From SFEB01 sp964612455 (GTDB lineage: Bacteria > Bacillota > Clostridia > Christensenellales > CAG-314): DNA of 64,000 nucleotides. Position numbers and translations under genes: made by a program. The notes under the pieces are model-generated. The model saw nothing but the letters and a program-made list of their open reading frames with translations, searched no databases and had not been told where the DNA came from. The DNA lies in the NCBI GenBank assembly GCA_964612455.1, contig CAZTCB010000003.1, positions 4,369 through 68,368 on the forward strand. The letters are read 5' to 3'. Within the stretch, counting starts at the first letter, position 1, and the number at the start of each line of letters is the position of its first letter. Shown piece by piece: positions 39,506 to 48,113 of this stretch.

Positions 39506-40087
39506 TCAGACAGTACGATTGTTTTCGTTACCGATATCTTCGTACGATATTTTCATGTCGATAAAAGCGGCGTAGCGTTTTTGGATAAATTTTATCTCAC
39601 GCGTCTTAAAGAAAAACACGTCTACCGCTTCCCACAAAAAAACCCATGCGGCTATATCGACTACCTCCGACCAGATAACGCTTTCATACCTATACTCGAG
39701 CCAAACGGAAAAAGCCAATACCAGTACGCCGAGTATCGCCAAAATCAACGCGACAAATCCGAGATGCCTTAACTCTCTTTTATTTTCGGCGTAGCGTTCG
39801 GCATAATACTTTTTTACGGCGGCGGCGTAAACGATTTTTTCTCCGTCGTCTATACAATCGCTCTTTATATGCAATGCCAATTGTTCGTTTGGCAAAACTC
39901 CGCGCGCTGTGTTTTCTAAAAAACATGCGACTTCGTCACTGACAACCGGCGTATCGCTTGCCGAAAAAACGGACAGAAAGTCGGCGTCGTCCTTGACGTG
40001 CATATCAATAATCACGCGACCTTCGTCGTCGCGCGGATACAGGGTATTTAAAAAGTTTTTAAAACGTATATTTTTTAACGGTTTCAT
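39506..40087 (-). CDS. Membrane protein of unknown function with two helices
   Basis: 193 residues, unrecognised. A soluble N-terminal part starts KNIRFKNFLNTLYPRDDEGRVIIDMHVKDDADFLSVFSASD and continues with a helical stretch (DDGEKIVYAAAVKKYYAERYAENKRELRH). Two membrane helices follow (about 109-129 and 138-156), then a charged tail with KTREIKFIQKRYAAFIDMKISYEDI. The pattern resembles small Clostridia membrane proteins of unknown role. The ATG at 40087 has only a weak ribosome site. It is 49 bases after the zinc protease gene and probably cotranscribed with it. Confidence 0.7.
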   Translation of the reverse strand: MKPLKNIRFKNFLNTLYPRDDEGRVIIDMHVKDDADFLSVFSASDTPVVSDEVACFLENTARGVLPNEQLALHIKSDCIDDGEKIVYAAAVKKYYAERYAENKRELRHLGFVALILAILGVLVLAFSVWLEYRYESVIWSEVVDIAAWVFLWEAVDVFFFKTREIKFIQKRYAAFIDMKISYEDIGNENNRTV

Positions 40088-40136
40088 CTGTATTTTTCTC
40101 GTTTAAAACAATCTCGAGTTTTTATCTCCACAACCG

Positions 40137-40874
40137 TCAACGACGACTGGATCTCCTTCCGAATATCGTCAGAACGTAAAGCAAAAAACGCAAAAAGTAA
40201 ACTAAAGAGGTCAACAACGACGCAAGATACGTGAGGGCGGCGGCGGACAGCACCTTGCTTGCGCCGGGGAGTTCGTCCCGAGTCAATATTCCTTCCGCAA
40301 CGAGCATTTTTTTCGCACGGCGACTTGCGTCTATCTCAACGGGTAGCGTCACCAAGGCGAACAAAAACGATCCTCCGTACAACGCCACTCCGACCAAAGC
40401 GACGTAAAAACCGACGCTTTCTTCGGCGGTCGCCGAAAACAAATCAATAAAAAGCCCTATCAGTACCAACGGCAGCGCAAGTCTCGAGCCAAAATTTACG
40501 ATGGGAACGAGCGCAGTACGAATATGATAAAAAACATATCCCTTTTTGCGTTGAACGGCGTGCCCCGTTTCGTGAGCGGCGACGGCAACCGCAGCCAAAG
40601 AGTAACTGCCGAAAGTAGATTCCGAAAGATTTATTATTTTTTTACGCGGATTATAGTGATCGGTCAATCTGCCTCTCACCCGTCCTACCGAAATATCGCG
40701 CAACCCGTTGACGCCCAACAGTCTCACCGCCGTATCGTACCCCGTCATTCGCGAATGGGTAGAAACGCGGTCGTATTTTGAAAAAGCATTGTTTATTTTT
40801 GCACTTGCGACGGCGGAAAAAATAACGCAAATCGTCATTGCCGCCAAAAACCAGATATAATCACGCAATAACAC
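40137..40874 (-). CDS. Zinc-dependent membrane peptidase, YugP type
   Basis: 245-residue integral membrane protease family (Zn_peptidase_2). One N-terminal helix, then NGLRDISVGRVRGRLTDHYNPRKKIINLSESTFGSYSLAAVAVAAHETGHAVQ with the HEXXH zinc site AHETGH (about residues 100-105), then at least three helices in the C-terminal half. The start is GTG 40874 with GGAGG six bases before it; an ATG five bases earlier is out of frame. Substrate unknown. Confidence 0.85.
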   Translation of the reverse strand: MLLRDYIWFLAAMTICVIFSAVASAKINNAFSKYDRVSTHSRMTGYDTAVRLLGVNGLRDISVGRVRGRLTDHYNPRKKIINLSESTFGSYSLAAVAVAAHETGHAVQRKKGYVFYHIRTALVPIVNFGSRLALPLVLIGLFIDLFSATAEESVGFYVALVGVALYGGSFLFALVTLPVEIDASRRAKKMLVAEGILTRDELPGASKVLSAAALTYLASLLTSLVYFLRFLLYVLTIFGRRSSRR

Positions 40875-41007
40875 GACATTCCTCCTTTTAAACTATATCC
40901 TTTTATTTCCGCTTTTATTCTATATCTTTACGTTCGTAAAGTCAAGTGCGACGGATATCGGTTTTAAAAAAAAAGTCAAAAACGGCTTTTTTGTTCCGTT
41001 GTACGCA

Positions 41008-41568
41008 TTAATCCTCGTCCTCGGCGACGTTTATAATCGTTTTGCCGTTTTTCAGTGCATACGCATGCGCAAGCGCCGTCCCCGAGCGGCGAAAACCGAA
41101 AGTCTCTTTTGCAGGCGACGCGACTCCGTCCGACTCGCCGTCATTACGATAATAAAATACGCAACAATCGCTGTCGTCAATCATCGCTTTGTTTCTTTCG
41201 ACGTAACTCGCTTTGCCCGCCGCGTATTTAGTCTCGTGCTCCACCTCTGTTTCGACGCCCAGCAAAGTTACTTTTTTATTGCATATATCCGCGTATATTT
41301 TTTCCCACTTTTTTCTTTCCGACTCCAATATACACGTTTCGCTGCCGCAAGTATACGCTCTCCTCTCTATCTGAGGATAAAGCTCCTTAAGCTCCGTCAC
41401 CGACGCATGGCACAACGCGTCAAAATTACTGCGACTGCCAAATAAAAATACGGTAACGCCCTCTTTTAAAATTAAATTTTCGATACAATCTCTTACTCGT
41501 TTTTTTAAGTTTTCCGTGATTTTTACGTCCCGATGACCGAAAAACGCACATACTTTTATTTTTGACAC
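41008..41568 (-). CDS. SLOG-superfamily protein (DUF1273/YpsA-like)
   Basis: 186-residue Rossmann-like protein. KVCAFFGHRDVKITENLKKRVRDCIENLILKEGVTVFLFGSRSNFDALCHASVTELKELYP (about 5-65) matches the SLOG FFGHRD and GxxxxFDxxC pattern, and DDSDCCVFYYRNDGESDGVASPAKETFGFRRSGTALAHAYALKNGKTIINV (about 130-180) is the C-terminal nucleotide-ligand loop. The start is GTG 41568 with CGGAG upstream. SLOG proteins are thought to bind nucleotide-derived ligands. Stand-alone gene; function unknown. Confidence 0.8.
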   Translation of the reverse strand: MSKIKVCAFFGHRDVKITENLKKRVRDCIENLILKEGVTVFLFGSRSNFDALCHASVTELKELYPQIERRAYTCGSETCILESERKKWEKIYADICNKKVTLLGVETEVEHETKYAAGKASYVERNKAMIDDSDCCVFYYRNDGESDGVASPAKETFGFRRSGTALAHAYALKNGKTIINVAEDED

Positions 41569-41713
41569 TTTCGACTACTCCGTAACTCCGTTTTTATTTT
41601 AATGAATACTCTCGCTCTATTATACCACAATTTTTATGTTTATTGGTATTCGTTTTGATTATTTGAGAGAAAATTTATGTGCGTGAGTTTTTACGCGAAA
41701 ATCATTATTAATC

Positions 41714-41719
41714 TATAAT
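41714..41719 (+). promoter_or_regulatory. -10 element of the XRE gene at 41750
   Basis: TATAAT at 41714-41719; the -35 region (TTACGC, 17 bases upstream) is weak. Confidence 0.5.
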
Positions 41720-41749
41720 TATTGTTGCATTAGGCATACGGAGTTTGCT

Positions 41750-42049
41750 ATGGATATTAAGGAAATTTTGTCAAGAATAGGATACGTAAGAAACAAAGCC
41801 AATTTGTCTGCGCGAGAAGTAAGCCAACGCATGGGAATGAGTCCTCAGTACGTCGCTCAACTCGAAAGCGGCAGAATCGTTTTGACGGTAGAAAAGCTGT
41901 TGTCGATACTGGAGATATGCGAGTTTCCCGTAGAAAGATTTTTCAGTACCGACATCGCCGACTACGATTTGGACATCGAGTTAAAAAACCTGATAGAAGC
42001 GTTACCGACCGACAAAAAGAAACATATCGTAGAATTTATAAAAAAATGA
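41750..42049 (+). CDS. XRE-family helix-turn-helix regulator
   Basis: 99 residues. The N-terminal 60 form a Cro/C1 helix-turn-helix: RIGYVRNKANLSAREVSQRMGMSPQYVAQLESGRIVLTVEKLLSILEICEFPVERFF, with SAREVSQRMGMSPQYVAQLESG the turn and recognition helix. A C-terminal helix (KNLIEALPTDKKKHIVEFIKK) resembles the tail of SinR-like proteins. Single gene, short leader, CGGAG ribosome site. Targets unknown. The 40-bp palindrome 30 bases downstream could be its site or its terminator. Confidence 0.8.
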   Translation: MDIKEILSRIGYVRNKANLSAREVSQRMGMSPQYVAQLESGRIVLTVEKLLSILEICEFPVERFFSTDIADYDLDIELKNLIEALPTDKKKHIVEFIKK

Positions 42050-42079
42050 TTTATATTTAAATCCGTATTTTTCTATACA

Positions 42080-42119
42080 AATTACAAGTCCGTGTTCGTA
42101 CGAACACGGACTTGTAATT
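42080..42119. repeat. 40-bp perfect palindrome
   Basis: Two 20-base arms (42080-42099 and 42100-42119) are exact reverse complements with no spacer. It follows the XRE gene and faces the 3' end of rho. No T-run follows on either strand. The flanking gene-free bases to 42276 hold nothing else recognised. Confidence 0.95.
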
Positions 42120-42276
42120 ACCGTTAAATTATAAAAAAGAAAACGCAATATAACTGACGCAAATCGTCTTAGCGTTTAAAACAAACGTTTTGTCCGACGC
42201 TCGCCGATGGTACAAAATTTTTAGTTTTTAAAGCGCGCAGGGAAAAATTTAACCGATTGTCAATTGCTAAACCGAT

Positions 42277-43893
42277 TTACTTGCGCTTATTCAGCACCTT
42301 TAACATATCGAAAAACTCGTCGTTGTCGGACGTGTGCATCAACATATCTATCAATTGACGACAAGCGTCCTGATTGGCAGTATCGGCGAGTTCGCGTCTG
42401 ACCATCCACATTCCCTCGAGTTCTTTTTGGGTGAGTAGCATTTCTTCGCGACGAGTCCCGCTCTTTCTTAAATCGATGGAAGGAAAAATCCTGCGGTCGG
42501 CAAGCTCTCTGTCGAGATGAATTTCCATATTGCCCGTCCCTTTAAATTCCTCGTAAATAATATCGTCCATACGGCTACCCGTGTCCACCAAAGCGGTGGC
42601 AAGAATGGTAAGACTACCGCCGTTGACAACCCTGCGAGCCGAACCGAAAAACGCCTTCGGCTCTTCTAACGCGGCTATATCCAGTCCTCCCGACAACGTA
42701 CGGCCGCTGTTTTCGGCTGTTTTATTGTATGCGCGCGCGAGTCGAGTAATGCTGTCCACCAAAATCAAAACGTTTTGTCCTTGTTCTACGCGGTGTTTGG
42801 CGTTGCACAATACCAGCTCCGAAACGGAAATATGATGAAACGGCGTCTGGTCAAACGTACTGTAAACTACTTCCGCATCGGGAATGCTCTCTTTTAAATC
42901 GGTTACTTCTTCGGGGCGTTCGTCAATGAGAAGGACAAAAACTTTGATATCTTTACCGTATGTTTTTATAACCGATCTCGCGATATTTTTCAGCAACGTA
43001 GTCTTGCCCGTTTTCGGAGGAGCGACAATCAATCCCCTTTGCCCCATACCTATCGGAGCGACGATATCTATGGCGCGCAAAGAGTAATCGTATTTATCCG
43101 CGCCATTTGACAACACTATCCTCTCTTTGGGGTACGCCGCGGAAAAATCGCCGAAATAAGGACGTCTGCCCAAGGCACTGCAAGGTTCGTCGTTGACGGA
43201 ATGAATAAAAATCAACGAAGGAGCACGGTTTTTATCGTATATCCTCGCCGTGCAGTCCAACTTGTCGCCCTGTCTCAAATTAAACCGCCTTATTTGTTGC
43301 GCACCGACGTAAACGTCGTTTTTAGACTGGTAAAAATTGACCGTCCTTAAAAACCCGAACCCGTCGGGTGCAATCTCGAGTATACCCGAAATCCTGATAT
43401 CGTTGTCTTTAGGCACATGGGGCTGTTCTTGCTCGTCAACCGTGCGATCGGGCAAAACGTCGCCGTAAAAGTCGCTTTTACCCTTCTCGTCGATATCATC
43501 TATCTCTCGCTGAGAAGGACAACTCAAATCGACGTCCGCGACGTCGTCCGTCTGCTTGACACCGTAGTCGAGATTGTCCGTCGAGACGGTCTTTTTCGTA
43601 TCGGAGAGAGGAACTACCTTTGTCTTTACCTTACGCCCGCGTACGCTGATTGACGGTTCGTCCCTGCCGTCCTGAATATTCAGAATGCATTGGATGAGTT
43701 GCTCCATGTTTTTACTCGACGGTGACTTTACTCCCTTTACTCTGCCTATCGTCCGCAACTGCGTAACGAGGCTCATTTTACGTAATTCTTCTTCCGTATA
43801 TTGAGTATCGAGAATTTCTTCCGCCTCAGCCGTCGTCATGTTGTTGTTTTGAGCAACTTTGTTGATATAATCCGAGTCATATTTCCGAATCAT
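42277..43893 (-). CDS. rho: Transcription termination factor Rho
   Basis: Hexameric RNA helicase that ends untranslated transcripts. 538 residues. A long charged N-terminal insertion (about 1-165) precedes the RNA-binding cold-shock domain (ISGILEIAPDGFGFLRTVNFYQSKNDVYVGAQQIRRFNLRQGD, about 169-211). The ATPase core has APPKTGKTTLLKNI (Walker A), VLLIDERPEEVTD, VDSITRLARAYN and GGLDIAALEEPKAFFGSARR. GGAGGG precedes the ATG at 43893. The insertion is typical of Clostridia and some other phyla and may be intrinsically disordered. Confidence 0.96.
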   Translation of the reverse strand: MIRKYDSDYINKVAQNNNMTTAEAEEILDTQYTEEELRKMSLVTQLRTIGRVKGVKSPSSKNMEQLIQCILNIQDGRDEPSISVRGRKVKTKVVPLSDTKKTVSTDNLDYGVKQTDDVADVDLSCPSQREIDDIDEKGKSDFYGDVLPDRTVDEQEQPHVPKDNDIRISGILEIAPDGFGFLRTVNFYQSKNDVYVGAQQIRRFNLRQGDKLDCTARIYDKNRAPSLIFIHSVNDEPCSALGRRPYFGDFSAAYPKERIVLSNGADKYDYSLRAIDIVAPIGMGQRGLIVAPPKTGKTTLLKNIARSVIKTYGKDIKVFVLLIDERPEEVTDLKESIPDAEVVYSTFDQTPFHHISVSELVLCNAKHRVEQGQNVLILVDSITRLARAYNKTAENSGRTLSGGLDIAALEEPKAFFGSARRVVNGGSLTILATALVDTGSRMDDIIYEEFKGTGNMEIHLDRELADRRIFPSIDLRKSGTRREEMLLTQKELEGMWMVRRELADTANQDACRQLIDMLMHTSDNDEFFDMLKVLNKRK

Positions 43894-43964
43894 AAAACCC
43901 TCCGAAAAAACAAAAAGAAAATTAAAAAACCAATTTTAAAATAAAATACGATTTAATTGTTTGC

Positions 43965-43993
43965 ATTATACCACCTCTTTAATAAAAAGTAAA
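43965..43993 (-). promoter_or_regulatory. rho promoter
   Basis: Minus strand TTTACT (43993-43988), 17-base spacer, TATAAT (43970-43965) with TGG extension; leader about 65 bases. Confidence 0.65.
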
Positions 43994-44081
43994 CCGTTTA
44001 ACAAATTAATATTCACTCAACTTGTCGCCGTTTTTATCCTATCCGACAAAAAGGCCCGCTTTCAAAGCGCGTCGGACAACG

Positions 44082-44102
44082 AAAAAAGAGCCTTTCGGCT
44101 CT
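44082..44102 (-). terminator. ssb terminator with GAAA tetraloop
   Basis: Minus strand AGAGCC (44102-44097), loop GAAA, GGCTCT (44092-44087), then T-run. The stem overlaps the ssb stop codon. Confidence 0.85.
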
Positions 44103-44794
44103 CAATCCGCATTAAAAACGGACACGGCGGTTTTGTCGTCGTCCGAAATCACGGTATCGGCGGTTTGTGCCACCATTATCTTACCTATCGATACTTCGTA
44201 AGCGGTTTTTGTTTCGGTTTGGGTATCCGTAACTTTTTTTTGATACTCGCGACTCTGAAGGCGTCCGATTATCTTTACTTCCTGACCGACGGGTAAAAAT
44301 TTAACGAATCTGGCGTTTCGTCCCCAAGCTATAGCGGGTATATAATCACTCTTGCCGTACGCCCTGTTGACGGCGAGCAACAAATCGCAAATCTCGCGAT
44401 TAAAAGGTGTGGTGCGAAAAATCGGCTGTTTACACAAAAAACCGTCCAGCTGCACGTCGTTGGGGCTAAGCGTCGGTTCGTACGGAAACAGTTCCCGCAC
44501 AAACACCGAGAGCAACAGTCTGCTTTTGTTGTCGACCTGTTTGTTAAAACTACGCAATTGACCTTTAAGCGATATCTGTTGTCCGACGACGAGAGGAAAA
44601 TTGCATGTCAATCTTTCGCTGACGGTGAGCGGCAACAGGTCAAAAGTCTGACTTAACCTTGAAACCTTGAGTTTGACGTCGAAAAAGCTTTCGCCGAATA
44701 CCTCATGCGAAAATACCGGTTCGGCAACAATCTCTCCCGACAAGCTGACGTTGTTTGTTTCTTCTTTTTCTTGTTTTGTTGCGTACGTAAACAT
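44102..44794 (-). CDS. ssb: Single-stranded DNA-binding protein, two-OB-fold type
   Basis: 230 residues with two OB-fold units: about 14-106 (VSLSGEIVAEPVFSHEVFGESFFDVKLKVSRLSQTFDLLPLTVSERL...QQISLKGQLRSFNK) and about 114-212 (VQLDGFLCKQPIFRTTPFNREICDLLLAVNRAYGKSDYIPAIAWGRNARFVKFLPVGQEVKIIGRLQSRE). The second has the PriB/Ssb-like NRAYGKSDYIPAIAWGRNA signature. It lacks the acidic C-terminal tip of standard Ssb, so it is probably an accessory copy. GAGGAGG precedes the ATG. Followed by its own terminator. Confidence 0.82.
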   Translation of the reverse strand: MFTYATKQEKEETNNVSLSGEIVAEPVFSHEVFGESFFDVKLKVSRLSQTFDLLPLTVSERLTCNFPLVVGQQISLKGQLRSFNKQVDNKSRLLLSVFVRELFPYEPTLSPNDVQLDGFLCKQPIFRTTPFNREICDLLLAVNRAYGKSDYIPAIAWGRNARFVKFLPVGQEVKIIGRLQSREYQKKVTDTQTETKTAYEVSIGKIMVAQTADTVISDDDKTAVSVFNAD

Positions 44795-44834
44795 AGTTAC
44801 CTCCTCTTTGTGTTTTTGCCTTTCGGCTCTAATC

Positions 44835-45638
44835 CTACTTTACGTTAATATCGTTTTTTATCTGTTTGCCCGTATGGTCTATATAATAGTTGTCGTAATA
44901 TATCAATTCTTCAACCGTCACGAGTTTTAAACCCTTGTCTTTAAGTCCCTGTATTATCACAGGCAAAGCGTCCGTTATATGGTCGCTGTTGTTGTGGCAA
45001 AGGATGATATCCCCCGATTTTGCTTTGAGCACGCGGGCGGCGATATCGCGCCCCGACAAACCTTTCCAGTCCAGACTGTCGACGCTCCACTGAACGGTAA
45101 ACAACCCCATACCCGACGCCGTCTCTATCACGCTGTTGTTATAATCGCCGAAAGGCGGTCTGAACAATTTAACGTTGCCGTGCGTAACGTCCGTTATTTT
45201 TTTTATACTCGAGTTTAACTCTTCTGCCTGCTTGGCAACGGACAAAGTTGTCATTTTGGGGTGAGTTTCGCTGTGAGTGCCTATCGCGTGCCCTTCGTTA
45301 AAAATCCGTTCTACGAGTTGCGGGTATTTTTCGCTCCAGAAACCGACCAAAAAAAATGTAACCTTAACGTCGTGCGCTTTGCAAATATCCAATATCCTTT
45401 CGGTTTTGTCCGCTCCCCACGCCGCGTCGAAAGTGAGAGCGACGCAATCGTCGTTGCGCTCCACGCAATAAATCGGTATCTTGCGCGTAGCGGCGACTAT
45501 CGCCACGGGCGTAAGGTTTAATACCGCCAAAAGGACGAAAATCAACGCAATCAACGTCAAAAATCCCAATCTGACTTTAAATACCGACCTTTTTTTAGAC
45601 GATTTGTCGGTTACCTTTTTATTTTGTTCAAGCTTCAT
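44835..45638 (-). CDS. pdaB: Polysaccharide deacetylase, PdaB-like
   Basis: 267 residues: short cytosolic tail, one membrane anchor (LGFLTLIALIFVLLAVLNLTPVAIV, about 25-49), then a NodB domain. VALTFDAAWGADKTERILDICKAHDVKVTFFLVG (catalytic Asp), HAIGTHSETHP (metal His pair), FRPPFGDYNNSVI and DIILCHNNSD (catalytic His) are intact. The AAWG after TFD is the hallmark of PdaB, a sporulation protein needed for cortex or spore stability. GAGGT precedes the ATG. Substrate, probably peptidoglycan, is inferred from the family. Confidence 0.88.
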   Translation of the reverse strand: MKLEQNKKVTDKSSKKRSVFKVRLGFLTLIALIFVLLAVLNLTPVAIVAATRKIPIYCVERNDDCVALTFDAAWGADKTERILDICKAHDVKVTFFLVGFWSEKYPQLVERIFNEGHAIGTHSETHPKMTTLSVAKQAEELNSSIKKITDVTHGNVKLFRPPFGDYNNSVIETASGMGLFTVQWSVDSLDWKGLSGRDIAARVLKAKSGDIILCHNNSDHITDALPVIIQGLKDKGLKLVTVEELIYYDNYYIDHTGKQIKNDINVK

Positions 45639-45693
45639 GATTGTACCTCAAAAATCCGCATAAAAAATTGTTTTGTTTGGACTACTTTTGTCG

Positions 45694-45723
45694 AAAAAAA
45701 TACCGACTCGATTAAGTCGGTAT
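45694..45723 (-). terminator. Second terminator after gap
   Basis: Minus strand ATACCGACT (45723-45715) pairs with AGTCGGTAT (45708-45700), then seven T. Confidence 0.85.
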
Positions 45724-45774
45724 ATTGTATTAAAGGATGGGGCGAAATATTTTTATCTCCGAAAAAAAAGTACG

Positions 45775-45800
45775 AAAAAAAAGCGCCCCGAGAGGCGCTT
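45775..45800 (-). terminator. First terminator after gap
   Basis: Minus strand AAGCGCC (45800-45794) pairs with GGCGCTT (45787-45781), followed by eight T. Confidence 0.88.
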
Positions 45801-45821
45801 TTTATATCTACGTCGCAATTT

Positions 45822-46826
45822 TTATTGCATGATAAGGCGGATAAGGTCGACGACTTTGTTTGAATAACCCCACTCGTTGTCGTACCATGCCACGAGTTTA
45901 ACGAAAGTAGGATTGAGCATGATACCCGCTTTCGCATCGAATACGGACGTGCATACCTCGCCGACGAAATCACTGCTGACTACGTCTTCTTCCGTATAGC
46001 CGAGGATACCTTTCATCGAACCCTCGCTTGCCTTTTTTACGACATCTTTTATCTCGTCGTAGGTGGCGGGTTTTTCAAGCGTAACGGTAAGGTCGACCAC
46101 CGAAACGTCGAGGGTGGGTACGCGGAAACTCATGCCCGTAAGTTTACCGTTGAGATCGGGAATAACTTTGCCGACGGCTTTTGCCGCACCGGTGCTGCTG
46201 GGTATGATATTGCCTGCCGCGGCTCTGCCGCCTCTCCAGTCTTTTTTACTCGGACCGTCAACGGTCTTTTGGGTGGCGGTGGTCGCGTGGACTGTGGTCA
46301 TGAGACCTTCTTTAATACCGAACGCATCGTGTATCACTTTAGCCAAAGGCGCAAGGCAGTTGGTAGTGCAGCTTGCGTTTGAAACAATCTTGAGGTCAGG
46401 CGTATATTTGTCGTGGTTTACGCCCATGACAAACATAGGAGCGTCTGCGCTGGGAGCAGTGATAACGACTTTTTTTGCGCCGCCTTGGAGGTGTCCCTGA
46501 GCACCTTCGGTCTTTGTGAAAAAGCCGGTTGCCTCTGCCACGACGTCTACGTCGTGTTTCGCCCAAGGAATGTTTGCGGGTACGGTTTCGTTGTATACGG
46601 CTATCTTTTTGCCGTTGACGACTATACCGCCTTCGGTCGGCTCTATCGTGCCGTTAAAACGACCATGCACCGTATCGTAGCGCAAAATGTAGCACATATA
46701 CGCCATGTCGGTAAACGCGGGATCGTTGATTGCTACCACTTCTACGTCGTCGTACGCCATACTCGCACGCAAAACCAATCTGCCGATGCGACCGAAACCG
46801 TTGATGCCTACTTTCACTTTTTTCAT
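45822..46826 (-). CDS. gap: Glyceraldehyde-3-phosphate dehydrogenase
   Basis: NAD-dependent oxidative phosphorylation of glyceraldehyde-3-phosphate in glycolysis. 334 residues, normal. KVGINGFGRIGRLVLRA is the nucleotide-binding start, SNASCTTNCLAPLAKVIHDAFGI holds the catalytic Cys, HATTATQKTVDGPSKKDWRGGRAA the phosphate-binding segment, and VAWYDNEWGYSNKVVDLI the C-terminus. AGGGGAGGA precedes the ATG at 46826. Divergent from fba across 143 bases that hold both promoters; two terminators in series end it. Confidence 0.97.
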   Translation of the reverse strand: MKKVKVGINGFGRIGRLVLRASMAYDDVEVVAINDPAFTDMAYMCYILRYDTVHGRFNGTIEPTEGGIVVNGKKIAVYNETVPANIPWAKHDVDVVAEATGFFTKTEGAQGHLQGGAKKVVITAPSADAPMFVMGVNHDKYTPDLKIVSNASCTTNCLAPLAKVIHDAFGIKEGLMTTVHATTATQKTVDGPSKKDWRGGRAAAGNIIPSSTGAAKAVGKVIPDLNGKLTGMSFRVPTLDVSVVDLTVTLEKPATYDEIKDVVKKASEGSMKGILGYTEEDVVSSDFVGEVCTSVFDAKAGIMLNPTFVKLVAWYDNEWGYSNKVVDLIRLIMQ

Positions 46827-46897
46827 AATAAAAAAATCCTCCCCTAACTCCGAAAATAAGTTTACATTATCCCGAAGTTGTGATATATTATATGTAG

Positions 46898-46926
46898 ATT
46901 ATAAATCAATTTTTTTTTTTTGACAA
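46898..46926 (-). promoter_or_regulatory. gap promoter
   Basis: Minus strand TTGTCA (46926-46921), 17-base spacer that is almost all A, TATAAT (46903-46898). Confidence 0.8.
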
Positions 46927-46946
46927 CTGTTTACGACAATTATAGT
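46920..46946 (+). promoter_or_regulatory. fba promoter sharing its -35 with gap
   Basis: TTGACA (46920-46925), 15-base spacer, TATAGT (46941-46946). The -35 overlaps the gap -35 on the other strand. Confidence 0.55.
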
Positions 46947-46969
46947 TGCCAAAAAAACGGAGGAGTTTT

Positions 46970-47893
46970 ATGCCATTGGTAACAACAACCGAAATGTTTA
47001 AAAAAGCCTATCACGGCGGATACGCTATCGGCGCGTTTAACGTCAACAACATGGAGACCATTCAAGGTATAGTAGAGGCAGGCGAAGAAACCCGCTCACC
47101 CCTTATTCTCCAAGTGAGCAAGGGTGCGAGAGACTACGCCAACATGGTCTACCTTAAAAAACTCGTAGAGGCAGCCGTCCTTACTTCTTCTATCCCCATC
47201 GCGCTGCATCTCGACCACGGCGATACGTTTGAAATCTGCAAACAGTGCGTTGACGACGGATTTACGTCCGTCATGATAGACGCAAGCAAGCTTCCGTTTG
47301 AAGAAAACGTCGAGTTGTCCAGACGCGTGGTAGAATACGCTCACGCACACGGCGTCGTCGTCGAGGCGGAGCTCGGCAAACTCGCGGGCGTCGAGGAGCA
47401 TGTTTCCAACAAATACGGCTCGTACACCAACCCTGCGGAAGTACAGGAGTTTGTCGAAAAAACCGGAGTCGACTCCCTTGCAATAGCAATCGGCACCAGT
47501 CACGGCGCATACAAGTTTAAAGGCGAACCCAAGCTCCGTTTCGATATTTTGGAAGAAATCCAAAGTCTCATACCCGACTTTCCCATCGTTTTGCACGGTA
47601 GCAGTTCCGTCCCGCAGGCTTTCGTCAACACCATCAACAGCTACGGCGGCAACGTAGCAGGCGCGCAAGGCGTCCCCGAAGAAATGCTCCGTCAAGCCGC
47701 GTCTATGAGCGTTTGCAAAATCAATATCGATACCGATATACGTCTTGCCTGCACTGCGGAAATAAGAAAACACCTGACGGACCACCCCGAGCACTTTGAT
47801 CCGCGCCAGTATCTCAAACCCGCGCGCGCCGCAATCAAGGACATGGTAAAACACAAGATACTCAACGTCCTCGGTAGCAACGACAAGGCATAA
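46970..47893 (+). CDS. fba: Fructose-bisphosphate aldolase, class II
   Basis: Zinc-dependent aldolase of glycolysis. 307 residues from ATG 46970 (MPLVTTTEMF), after CGGAGGAG; the TTG at 46946 lies at the promoter. GAFNVNNMETIQGIVEAGEETRSPLILQVS is the N-terminal signature, IALHLDHGDTFEICKQCVDDGFTSVMIDAS holds the zinc His and catalytic Asp, VEAELGKLAGVEE the family loop, AIAIGTSHGAYKF and VLHGSSSVP the other zinc and substrate ligands. Divergent from gap, so the two glycolytic genes may be coregulated. Confidence 0.97.
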   Translation: MPLVTTTEMFKKAYHGGYAIGAFNVNNMETIQGIVEAGEETRSPLILQVSKGARDYANMVYLKKLVEAAVLTSSIPIALHLDHGDTFEICKQCVDDGFTSVMIDASKLPFEENVELSRRVVEYAHAHGVVVEAELGKLAGVEEHVSNKYGSYTNPAEVQEFVEKTGVDSLAIAIGTSHGAYKFKGEPKLRFDILEEIQSLIPDFPIVLHGSSSVPQAFVNTINSYGGNVAGAQGVPEEMLRQAASMSVCKINIDTDIRLACTAEIRKHLTDHPEHFDPRQYLKPARAAIKDMVKHKILNVLGSNDKA

Positions 47894-47922
47894 ACGGTAT
47901 TTTTAACGCTAACACGACGATT

Positions 47923-47955
47923 AAAACGGACACCCGCAGGTGCCCGTTTTTTTTT
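47923..47955 (+). terminator. fba terminator
   Basis: AAAACGG...CACC (47923-47934) pairs with GGTG...CCGTTTT around CGCA with one internal mismatch; nine T follow. Confidence 0.85.
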
Positions 47956-48054
47956 GATATCCGATATATAAAACGTAAAAACGCCACCCCGATAAATATA
48001 ATATGTGACAAATATAAAGTTTTTAGTCAACAATGTGTTTTTTTTGTTTATCTA

Positions 48055-48083
48055 TTGACACAAGATTAAATCTGTGCTATTAT
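48055..48083 (+). promoter_or_regulatory. Strong promoter of the secreted protein/LRR lipoprotein operon
   Basis: TTGACA (48055-48060), 17-base spacer, TATTAT (48078-48083) with TGC extension. Confidence 0.85.
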
Positions 48084-48113
48084 TGTAGTACATTTAAATT
48101 ATAGGAGGTTTTT

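Noticed and set aside
47096..47854. 252-codon open frame on the minus strand
   Set aside because: It is entirely antisense to fba and reflects its codon pattern.
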